11,716 nt of DNA, from the NCBI GenBank assembly GCA_036375215.1, contig DASUSH010000100.1:1-11716 (forward strand). The letters are read 5' to 3'. Both the position numbers and the translations under genes were made by a program. The stretch comes from DASUSH01 sp036375215. GTDB lineage: Bacteria > Actinomycetota > Thermoleophilia > Solirubrobacterales > 70-9. This document shows positions 1 to 5,759 of the stretch, piece after piece. The notes beneath the pieces are model-generated. The model was not told the origin of the DNA and made no database searches. It worked only from the letters and a program-made list of their open reading frames with translations. Within the stretch, counting starts at the first letter, position 1, and every line of letters begins with the position of its first letter.

Positions 1-498
1 CGGGTCCTCGAGATCGGCGCCGGCACCGGGCTCAACCTGAGGCACTACCCGGAGGCGGTCGAGGAATTGGTGCTGGCCGAGCCGGACCCAGGCATGGCGG
101 CGCGGATCGACGCGAGCTCGGCCCCGGGCGCGAGCGTCGTCGTCGCGCCCGCCGAGGAGCTCCCGTTCGAGGACGCGAGCTTCGACGTGGTCGTCTCGAC
201 GATGGTGCTCTGCACGGTCGAGGACCAGGAGCGCGCGATCGCCGAGATCCGGCGCGTGCTGCGCCCGGGTGGCCGGCTGCTCTTCGTCGAGCACGTCCTC
301 GCCGAGTCGACGCGGCTGGCGCGATGGCAGGCGCGGCTCGCCGGCCCGTGGGCCGCGTGGGCGTCCGGCTGCCGGTGCGATCGCCCGACGCTGGATCGGA
401 TCTCGGAGCGCCTCCGGGTCGAGCGCGTCGAGCGCGACACCTGGCGCGGGATGCCGGCGCTCGTCCATCCGCTTGTGATCGGCGAGGCGGCGGCCTGA
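1..498 (+). CDS. Class I SAM-dependent methyltransferase, 3' part (5' end outside window)
   Basis: The last 165 codons of a class I (Rossmann) S-adenosylmethionine-dependent methyltransferase, open at the left edge in frame 1. The visible part opens at motif I, VLEIGAGTGLN, the glycine-rich SAM loop. It continues with the acidic end of strand beta-2 (LAEPDPGM, which would contact the ribose), the PAEELPFEDASFD stretch typical of Methyltransf_11/UbiE-like enzymes, and the post-motif RVLRPGGRLLFVEHV. The tail (WQARLAGPWAAWASGCRCDRPTL) resembles the METTL7/phospholipid N-methyltransferase-like group, where a Gln-rich segment and a Gly-Cys precede an Arg-x-Thr. The substrate cannot be read from sequence; a small molecule or lipid is more likely than RNA or protein. 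The stop TGA overlaps the next start by one base (TGATG), so the two genes are probably translationally coupled. Only about 20-60 N-terminal residues should be missing. Confidence 0.88.
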   Translation, partial: RVLEIGAGTGLNLRHYPEAVEELVLAEPDPGMAARIDASSAPGASVVVAPAEELPFEDASFDVVVSTMVLCTVEDQERAIAEIRRVLRPGGRLLFVEHVLAESTRLARWQARLAGPWAAWASGCRCDRPTLDRISERLRVERVERDTWRGMPALVHPLVIGEAAA

Positions 499-1256
499 TG
501 GCGCCGGTCACGGCACCCCCCGCGCCGGCCGCGGGGGAGCGCCTCGGCGAGCTCGTCATCGGCCGGCGCTTCAACGGGCCCGAGACGAGCGCCAACGGCG
601 GCTACGCCTGCGGCGCGCTGGCGCGCTTCGTCGGTGAGCCGGCCGAGATCACCCTGCGTCTGCCGCCGCCCCTCGAGACGCCCCTGGCCGTCCACGCCGC
701 CGAGGACGGCGATGGCGCGCGGCTCCTCGATGGCGACGCGGTGGTCGCCGAGGGGCGCCCGGTCGGCGCCGTCGACGCCGAGCCGCCGGTGCTGCCGTCG
801 TTCGACGAGGCGGTGGCGGCGACCGCCAGCCACCCCTGGCTGGGCACCCGCCACATGCTCTCGGACTGCTTCGTGTGCGGGCCGGAGCGGGGCCGGCACG
901 CCGACGGGCTGGGCGTCACCTTCGGGGCCCTCGCCGGCGACGAGGAGATCGGTGCCGCTCCCTTCGTCCCCGACGAGACCGTGGCGGTGGACGGGATCGT
1001 CCGTCCCGAGGTGGTCTGGGCCGCGCTCGACTGCCCCAGCTACGCGCCCTCGATCTGGCGCGTGAGCGGGCTCGCCCTGCTCGGCCGGCTCACCGCCCAG
1101 CGCGAGCGCGACGTCCGCGCCGGCGAGCGCCTGGCGGCGGTCGGCTGGTCCCTCGGCGCCGAGGGGCGAAAGCACGAGACCGCCTCGGCGCTCGTCGACG
1201 TGGACGGCGCGGTGGTCGCCCGGGCTCGCGCCACCTGGATCGAGCTGCGAGGCTGA
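498..1256 (+). CDS. Double-hotdog thioesterase-like protein
   Basis: A 252-residue soluble protein resembling acyl-CoA thioesterase/PaaI-like double-hotdog proteins. The first hotdog begins near residue 18, and NGGYACGALA (33-42) is the expected central-helix start. The second half carries CFVCGP (124-129) and DGIVRPEVVWAALDCPSYAP (165-184), the second central helix. C124 and C127 form a CxxC-like pair often seen in this family, but no catalytic residue can be assigned with certainty. I chose the ATG at 498 because it overlaps the preceding stop (TGATG); an upstream in-frame start at 324 would run through the methyltransferase domain in another frame. It sits between a methyltransferase and a HAD hydrolase, and the stop is 4 bp before the next start, so it is part of a three-gene operon. 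A thioester hydrolase role is inferred from fold resemblance only; an acyl-binding role without catalysis is possible. Confidence 0.8.
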   Translation: MAPVTAPPAPAAGERLGELVIGRRFNGPETSANGGYACGALARFVGEPAEITLRLPPPLETPLAVHAAEDGDGARLLDGDAVVAEGRPVGAVDAEPPVLPSFDEAVAATASHPWLGTRHMLSDCFVCGPERGRHADGLGVTFGALAGDEEIGAAPFVPDETVAVDGIVRPEVVWAALDCPSYAPSIWRVSGLALLGRLTAQRERDVRAGERLAAVGWSLGAEGRKHETASALVDVDGAVVARARATWIELRG

Positions 1257-1260
1257 ACAG

Positions 1261-1959
1261 GTGGCGGGCATCGACCTGCACTCATTCGATGCCCTCACGC
1301 TCGACTGTTACGGCACGCTGATCGACTGGGAGACCGGGCTGCTCGCGGTCCTGCGGCCGATCCTCGACGATCACGGCGTCGAGATCGCCGACGAGGACCT
1401 GCTCGCCCTCCACGCTCGCCACGAGACCGAGCTCGAGGCGGGCCCCCACCGCGCCTACGCGGAGGTGCTCGCCGGGTCGCTGGCGCGGATCGGCGCCGGG
1501 CTCGGCTTCGAGCCCTCGGCGGCCGAGCGCGACCGGTTCGCGGGCTCGGTGGGCGAGTGGCCGGCGTTCGACGACTCCCGTGAGGCCCTCGCCCGGCTCT
1601 CCGAGCGTTACTGGCTCGCCGTGATCACGAACTGCGACGACGAGCTCTTCGCGGCCTCGGCCCGGCGCCTCGGCGTCGAATTCGAGTGCGTCGTCACGGC
1701 TGAGCAGGCGCGGGCCTACAAGCCGAGCCACGCGCCGTTCGAGCTTGCCTTCGACCGCCTCGGGCTGCCCCGCGACCGGATCCTGCACGTCGCGCAGAGC
1801 TGCTTCCACGACCACGTCCCGGCCGGGGAGCTCGGGCTCGCGAGCGTCCGGGTCGACCGCCGTGGCGCGAAGCCGGGGCCCGGCGCGACGCCGGCGGCCG
1901 ACGCGGCACCGGACCTGATCGTGCGGGGGATGCGCGAGCTCGCCGAGCTCGCCGCGTAG
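1261..1959 (+). CDS. HAD-superfamily hydrolase, haloacid dehalogenase type II-like
   Basis: A 232-residue HAD hydrolase. Motif I is LDCYGTLID, with nucleophile Asp15. The residue two positions later is Tyr17 instead of the Asp that phosphatases use as general acid, as in L-2-haloacid dehalogenases. Motif II is VITNCDDE (T123/N124), motif III is Lys154 in RAYKPSHAPF, and motif IV is HVAQSCFHDHVPAGELGL, with Asp184. An alpha-helical cap lies between about residues 22 and 110. Many proteins of this group are annotated haloacid dehalogenase type II without tested substrates, so dehalogenase activity is a family inference. The start is GTG, the only sensible start before motif I. A GAGG at 1249-1252 lies 8 nt upstream, inside the end of the preceding gene. 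Last gene of the operon; its stop faces the glutaredoxin stop with only 19 bp between, and no obvious terminator hairpin is seen. Confidence 0.88.
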   Translation: MAGIDLHSFDALTLDCYGTLIDWETGLLAVLRPILDDHGVEIADEDLLALHARHETELEAGPHRAYAEVLAGSLARIGAGLGFEPSAAERDRFAGSVGEWPAFDDSREALARLSERYWLAVITNCDDELFAASARRLGVEFECVVTAEQARAYKPSHAPFELAFDRLGLPRDRILHVAQSCFHDHVPAGELGLASVRVDRRGAKPGPGATPAADAAPDLIVRGMRELAELAA

Positions 1960-1978
1960 CGGCCCTGGTGGGACGCGC

Positions 1979-2380
1979 TCAGGTCTCGATCTGAAGCGGC
2001 GGGCTCTGGCCCGGGGGGCCCTGCGCGGTGGCGGCCCCCGGCGCCTGCGCGTCGGCCGGCTGCTCGGCGCCGAGCATCCCCGCGAGCTCGCCGGACTCGA
2101 ACATCTCCTCGACGATGTCGCAGCCGCCCACCAGCTCGCCCTTGACGTAGAGCTGGGGGAAGGTGCGCCAGTCGGAGATCTCGCCGGTCGCCTGGCGTAG
2201 CGGGTCGAGCGCGGGCAGGACGTCGACCGCGCCGTACTCGACTCCGAGCTGCTCGAGCACGCCGACGACGCGCATCGAGAAGCCGCAGCGGGGCGCGTCG
2301 GGGGTGCCCTTCATGAAGAGGAGCACCTCGTTCTCGCCGATGATCTGGCGGACCTGGTCGGTGATGGTCTGCTCGGACAT
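1979..2380 (-). CDS. grxD: Monothiol glutaredoxin, Grx4 family
   Basis: A 133-residue CGFS-type monothiol glutaredoxin. Such proteins bind a bridging [2Fe-2S] cluster with glutathione or another low-molecular-weight thiol and pass clusters on, usually with a BolA partner. Visible are Lys24 in FMKGTP, the active site Cys32-Gly-Phe-Ser, WRTFPQLYV with cis-Pro75, and GGCDIV (85-90), the thiol-binding end. The thioredoxin fold ends near residue 105; the last ~28 residues are an Ala/Gln/Pro-rich, probably disordered tail that most Grx4 proteins lack. I chose ATG 2380 because AAGGTGG (2386-2392 on this strand) lies 5 nt upstream; a GTG at 2389 falls inside that ribosome binding site. Third gene of the fpr-bolA-grx operon, 40 nt after bolA. 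Actinobacteria generally use mycothiol instead of glutathione, so the thiol ligand here is open. The symbol follows the E. coli homologue. Confidence 0.92.
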   Translation of the reverse strand: MSEQTITDQVRQIIGENEVLLFMKGTPDAPRCGFSMRVVGVLEQLGVEYGAVDVLPALDPLRQATGEISDWRTFPQLYVKGELVGGCDIVEEMFESGELAGMLGAEQPADAQAPGAATAQGPPGQSPPLQIET

Positions 2381-2385
2381 CGCTT

Positions 2386-2392
2386 CCACCTT
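2386..2392 (-). promoter_or_regulatory. Ribosome binding site of the glutaredoxin gene
   Basis: AAGGTGG on the minus strand, one mismatch from AAGGAGG, 5 nt before the ATG at 2380. It overlaps the alternative GTG at 2389 and so decides the start in favour of the ATG. Confidence 0.65.
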
Positions 2393-2420
2393 AGCGAAGC
2401 GGCCGGGCCGCCCCGGGCCG

Positions 2421-2657
2421 TTAGGAGGGCAGTGGCTCGGTCTTCAGGGAAAGCGCGTGAATCGCGCCGTCGTCCATCCGGTGCTGGACCGCCGCCTTCA
2501 CCATCCGGTGCTGGTCGATCCGGCTCCTGCCGGCGAACTGCGGCGCCCGCACCACCGCGCGCAGGTGATCGGCGCCGCCCTCGTCGATCACCTCGACCTC
2601 GGCGCCCGGCAGCGCCGCGGCGATCAGGCGCTCGATCTCGGCGAGGTCGGCGGCCAT
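2421..2657 (-). CDS. bolA: BolA family protein
   Basis: A 78-residue BolA/IbaG-type protein, full length for the family (about 75-105). It has the class II KH-like layout: an N-terminal helix (DLAEIERLIAAALPG), a strand (AEVEVIDEG), GGADHL in place of the usual ESHF, then a strand and APQFAGRSRIDQHRMV, matching the family F-x-G-K-x-x-V-x-RHR-x-V pattern. IHALSLKT (68-75) closes the fold with conserved His69. BolA proteins form heterocomplexes with CGFS glutaredoxins around a shared [2Fe-2S] cluster, His residues of BolA being ligands, and the Grx4 gene follows directly. The ATG at 2657 is 7 nt past the reductase stop; AGGGA at 2662-2666 overlaps that stop codon, implying translational coupling. 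Longer upstream starts would run into the reductase coding sequence. Whether it acts as cluster chaperone or regulator is not visible. Confidence 0.9.
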   Translation of the reverse strand: MAADLAEIERLIAAALPGAEVEVIDEGGADHLRAVVRAPQFAGRSRIDQHRMVKAAVQHRMDDGAIHALSLKTEPLPS

Positions 2658-2664
2658 CCCGTCC

Positions 2665-4083
2665 CTAGCCGGACACCGCGGTCGCGCGCGAGGCCTCGAC
2701 CATCTCGGCGACGCTGCAGAACTTGACACGCGGGCGGCCCTGCGGCTCGCCGGCGCTCTTCTCCGCCTCGTCGATCGCCTGCCAGCCGGCGAACGTGACC
2801 GCATCGGGCTGGCGCTCGGACAAGAGCTCCTCGATCGACCGGTCGGCGGGCTCGCGCTCGGGCACCCTGCCCGCCTCGAGGTCCTCGAAGATCGCGTCGA
2901 CGGTCTCCTGCGCGTCCTTCTTGTTCGTGCCGATCACGCCGCTCGGGCCGCGCTTGATCCAGCCGACGACGTACTGGCCCTCGACCTGCTCGCCGGACTC
3001 CGCGTGGAGCACGCGACCGGACTCGTTGGAGAGCGTGGCCCGGCGCTCGTCGAACCACTCCTCGGGCATGCCCTCGAGGCCGACGCCCGCGTATCCGATC
3101 GAGCGCAGCACGAGGCCGCACTCGAGCTCCTCGCGCTCACCGGTGTCGCGGGCGCGGATCGCGCCGGACTCGTCGCGGTAGAGCTCGTTGCGGCCGATCA
3201 CGATGCTCTCGACCTTGCCCTCGCCCTTGATCTCGACGGGGGAGCAGCAGAAGCGAAGCCTGATCCGGCGCGGCTTGCCCTCGGGGTCGCGCTGCGAGAA
3301 ATCGGTGAAGATCTCGACGTTGCGCCGGTTCGTCGGGTCGCAGTCCTCGGACTCGACGTACTCGCGGCTCGCGTCGTCGAGCTCGACGTCGGCGGGGTCG
3401 ATGTCGATATCGGCCTCGGTCATCTCGCCGAGCTCGCGCACCTCGGGGTTCGTGAACGCGGCCTGGGCCGGGCCGCGCCGGCCGAGGACGACGATCTCGC
3501 GGACCGACGAGTTGGCGAGCGCCTCGATCGCGTGGTCCGCCGTGTCGGTGGTCTCGAGCTCGGCGCGCGGCAGCGCCAGCATGCGGGCGACGTCGGCGGC
3601 GACGTTGCCGTTGCCGATCACGACGACGCGCTCGGCCGAGAGGTCGAACTCGCGGTCGGCGAAGTCCGGGTGGGCGTTGTACCAGGCGACGAACTCGGTG
3701 GCGGCATGCGAGCCGGGCAGGTCCTCGCCGGGGATGCCGAGCTGGCGGTCGGTCGCGGTCCCGTAGGCGTAGATCACGGCGTTGTAGCGGTCGGCGAGCT
3801 CCTCCGGGGTGACGTCCCGGCCGATCTCGACGTTGCCGAAGAAGCGGAACCCCTCGCGCGCGGCGGTCTTCTCGTAGACGCGGATCACCGACTTGATCTT
3901 CGGGTGGTCGGGGGCGACCCCCGCGCGGACCAGCCCGAAGGGCGTCGGCAGGCGGTCGAACATGTCGACCTCGACGGCGAAGTCGTCGCGCTTGAGCAGG
4001 TGCTCGGCGGCGTAGAAACCAGCCGGACCCGAGCCGACGATCGCGACCCTGAGCGGGCTCTCGGGTGTCCCCACTGGGCTCAT
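2665..4083 (-). CDS. fprA: FAD-dependent ferredoxin-NADP+ reductase, adrenodoxin reductase/FprA type
   Basis: A 472-residue cytosolic flavoprotein that moves electrons between NADPH and ferredoxin. The N-terminal FAD motif is VAIVGSGPAGFYAA (13-26), followed by DRLPTPFGLVRAGVAPDHP (43-61), a signature of the adrenodoxin-reductase branch. The NADP motif VVVIGNGNVAADVAR spans about 153-167. The C-terminal GWIKRGPSGVIGTNKKDA closes the flavin site. Length matches mycobacterial FprA (about 456) with a few extra C-terminal residues. I chose ATG 4083; it is near the first FAD strand and leaves a 24-bp gap to the divergent gene. A much longer frame extending back to 5493 is antisense to other genes and is not coding. 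No Shine-Dalgarno is evident, but a TACCCT -10-like box lies 10 nt upstream, suggesting a leaderless or nearly leaderless mRNA. First gene of the operon with bolA and grxD; the ferredoxin partner is not in the window. Confidence 0.93.
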   Translation of the reverse strand: MSPVGTPESPLRVAIVGSGPAGFYAAEHLLKRDDFAVEVDMFDRLPTPFGLVRAGVAPDHPKIKSVIRVYEKTAAREGFRFFGNVEIGRDVTPEELADRYNAVIYAYGTATDRQLGIPGEDLPGSHAATEFVAWYNAHPDFADREFDLSAERVVVIGNGNVAADVARMLALPRAELETTDTADHAIEALANSSVREIVVLGRRGPAQAAFTNPEVRELGEMTEADIDIDPADVELDDASREYVESEDCDPTNRRNVEIFTDFSQRDPEGKPRRIRLRFCCSPVEIKGEGKVESIVIGRNELYRDESGAIRARDTGEREELECGLVLRSIGYAGVGLEGMPEEWFDERRATLSNESGRVLHAESGEQVEGQYVVGWIKRGPSGVIGTNKKDAQETVDAIFEDLEAGRVPEREPADRSIEELLSERQPDAVTFAGWQAIDEAEKSAGEPQGRPRVKFCSVAEMVEASRATAVSG

Positions 4084-4092
4084 GGAGCGGGG

Positions 4093-4099
4093 TAGGGTA
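4093..4099. promoter_or_regulatory. Putative shared divergent -10 region
   Basis: The 24-bp gap between the divergent starts at 4083 (-) and 4108 (+) contains TAGGGT on the + strand (4093-4098) and TACCCT on the - strand (4099-4094). Both fit the actinobacterial TANNNT -10 consensus and overlap by five bases. They end 9 and 10 nt before their respective start codons, so each transcript would have almost no leader. This is inferred from spacing only; no -35 motif is recognised. Confidence 0.4.
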
Positions 4100-4107
4100 G
4101 GGGAAGG

Positions 4108-5052
4108 ATGCGTTTCCGGGACGACCTTCCGCAGCTCTCCGGCGGGCTCTTCATCACCGACGGCGGCATCGAGACGACCCTGATCTTCCACCGCGGCCTC
4201 GACCTCCCCGAGTTCGCGGCGTTCGACCTGCTGAAGCACGCCCAGGGCACCGAGGAGCTGCGCCGCTACTACCGGCCCTACCTCGAGCTCGCGCGCGAGC
4301 GGGGCGCGGGGTTCGTGCTCGAAAGCCCGACGTGGCGGGCGAATCCGGGCTGGGCGGAGAAGATCGGCTATTCGGAGGGGGAGCTCGACGAGGCGAACCG
4401 CCGGGCGATCGCGCTGATGCAGGAGCTCCGCCTCGCCGAGGACGAGGCGGGCGCCGGTCCGATCGTGATCAGCGGCTGCGTCGGCCCCCACGGCGACGGC
4501 TACGACCCCGAGACGCTGCTCGCCGCGGAGGCGGCGCAGCGGTACCACTCGGCGCAGATCGAGACCTTCGCGGACACCGCCGCCGACATGGTCACCGCGA
4601 TCACGATGACCTATGCCGAGGAGGCGACCGGCGTCGCGCTCGCCGCGCGGGCGGCCGGCCTGCCGGTGGCGATCTCGTTCACGGTCGAGACCGACGGCCG
4701 GCTGCCGGACTCGAGTTCCCTCGGCGATGCGATCGCGCAGGTCGACGAGGCGACGGGCTCGTACCCCGCCTACTACATGATCAACTGCGCGCACCCGACC
4801 CACTTCGAGCCCGCGATCGAGGCCGGGGAATGGCGCGAACGCATCCGCGGCGTGCGCGCCAACGCCTCGACGAAGAGCCACGCCGAGCTCGACGAGGCGA
4901 CCGAGCTGGACGAGGGCGACCCCGCCGACCTCGGGGACCGTCACGCTGCGCTGCGCGACCGCCTGCCCGAGCTGAACGTCCTCGGAGGCTGCTGCGGCAC
5001 GGACCATCGGCACGTCGCCGAGATCAGCGCGGCCTGGGCCGGCTCGCGCTAG
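4108..5052 (+). CDS. Homocysteine S-methyltransferase family protein (stand-alone)
   Basis: A 314-residue single-domain protein of the zinc-dependent homocysteine/betaine-homocysteine methyltransferase family (PF02574), a TIM barrel that activates a thiol on zinc. The N-terminal FITDGGIETTL supplies Asp18-Gly-Gly, MINCAHP supplies the first zinc Cys (227), and LGGCCGTDH supplies Cys295-Cys296, so all three zinc ligands are present. The usual ETxT segment appears as LESPTWRAN (71-79), typical of a less studied bacterial subgroup. Methyl donors in the family include S-methylmethionine, betaine and SAM; the donor here cannot be told. Its distance from the MetH N-terminus at the right edge suggests a different role from the main methionine synthase. 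GGTAGG at 4096-4101 gives only a weak ribosome binding site, and a TAGGGT box upstream may make the mRNA leaderless. The stop shares CTAG with the convergent hemQ stop. Confidence 0.88.
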   Translation: MRFRDDLPQLSGGLFITDGGIETTLIFHRGLDLPEFAAFDLLKHAQGTEELRRYYRPYLELARERGAGFVLESPTWRANPGWAEKIGYSEGELDEANRRAIALMQELRLAEDEAGAGPIVISGCVGPHGDGYDPETLLAAEAAQRYHSAQIETFADTAADMVTAITMTYAEEATGVALAARAAGLPVAISFTVETDGRLPDSSSLGDAIAQVDEATGSYPAYYMINCAHPTHFEPAIEAGEWRERIRGVRANASTKSHAELDEATELDEGDPADLGDRHAALRDRLPELNVLGGCCGTDHRHVAEISAAWAGSR

Positions 5053-5759
5053 GCCGGGGCCGGCTCGGAGCGCGCGGTCGCGGCGCCGTCGAGCGCGTCG
5101 AGCGCCTTCGCGACCGACATCGCAAGGCAGGTGAAGATCGGCGTGTCGCGGAGCGTGTAGGAGCTCGACTCCGACGTGCGCAGCTCCTGGACGAGCTCGA
5201 GGAACATCGCGGGGTCGTCGCCCTCGAAGGAGACGACGAACTCCTGGTCGTCGATCCCGTACGAGTAGGCGGTGTTGATCGTGATCTCGGGGTAGCGGCG
5301 GCCGATCTCGATGTGGCTGCGCATGATCCGCATCCGCTCCTCGTCGGGGAGCGCGTACCACGCGCGCTTCTTGTCGAGGGGGTAGACGAACACGTACTTG
5401 CGCCTCGAGGTGCAGATCTCCGGGCGGACCTGGGCATCGGAGTACGGCGACGGCTTGGTCATCGCCAGGTACGAGTGGGGGATGCTCGACCACCGGGCGA
5501 GACCGGACTGGGCGAGGACGACGTGGAAGTTGTGGATGTCGTCGAGGATCGGGCTCTGTGAGAGCACCAGCAGGTCGGTGTCCCCGCGGGTCCCGACGGT
5601 CGAGTAGGCGCGCAGCGGGCGGTCGGTGGCGTAGTCCTCGCAGGCGGCGAGGAACTCGCGTTTATCCTGCGCCCGCTCGGCCGCGTCCCTGCGCTGCCAT
5701 GCAGGGTCGACCTTGAAGAACGTGAACTTCGCGTACGTGCGGTCCTCCATCGCGCTCAT
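5049..5759 (-). CDS. hemQ: Coproheme decarboxylase HemQ (chlorite dismutase family)
   Basis: A 236-residue HemQ, which converts Fe-coproporphyrin III (coproheme) to heme b with peroxide in the coproporphyrin-dependent heme pathway of Gram-positive bacteria. It shows YAKFTFFKVDPAW near the start, then RKYVFVYPLDKKRAWYALP (120-138), with Tyr126 at the catalytic position and Lys130/131 nearby. RSHIEIGRRYP follows with His149 as the expected proximal heme ligand, and TLRDTPIF (202-209) is a strong signature of actinobacterial and Thermus-type HemQ. True chlorite dismutases have a different distal site, so that activity is unlikely. I chose ATG 5759 (MSAMEDR); ATG 5750 is equally plausible. Neither has a strong ribosome binding site. 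A longer frame to 5876 would code through the signal peptide of the divergent gene. Its 5' end overlaps that gene and its stop shares CTAG with the convergent methyltransferase. No other heme biosynthesis gene is in the window. Confidence 0.93.
   Translation of the reverse strand: MSAMEDRTYAKFTFFKVDPAWQRRDAAERAQDKREFLAACEDYATDRPLRAYSTVGTRGDTDLLVLSQSPILDDIHNFHVVLAQSGLARWSSIPHSYLAMTKPSPYSDAQVRPEICTSRRKYVFVYPLDKKRAWYALPDEERMRIMRSHIEIGRRYPEITINTAYSYGIDDQEFVVSFEGDDPAMFLELVQELRTSESSSYTLRDTPIFTCLAMSVAKALDALDGAATARSEPAPA
5663..5668 (+). promoter_or_regulatory. Possible -10 box for the membrane protein gene, inside hemQ
   Basis: TATCCT on the + strand, fitting TANNNT and identical to the box before the glycosyltransferase gene at 7665. 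It lies inside the antisense hemQ coding sequence in a locally AT-richer spot. It would give a leader of about 60 nt to the GTG at 5737. No supporting -35 is recognised. Confidence 0.25.

Noticed and set aside
324..498. Longer start at 324 for the thioesterase-like gene
   Set aside because: The extra 58 codons overlap the methyltransferase C-terminal region in another frame and read Arg/Ala-rich without structure; ATG 498 in TGATG is the natural coupled start.
1960..1978. Terminator between the convergent HAD and glutaredoxin genes
   Set aside because: Only 19 bp, with no convincing inverted repeat or U-tract.
4084..5493. A 942-codon minus-strand frame that extends the ferredoxin reductase far upstream
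   Set aside because: The part before 4083 is antisense to the homocysteine methyltransferase and lies in another frame of hemQ. Its residues are Arg/Ala/Gly/Asp-rich with no domain. High GC keeps stops rare, so long shadow frames are expected.
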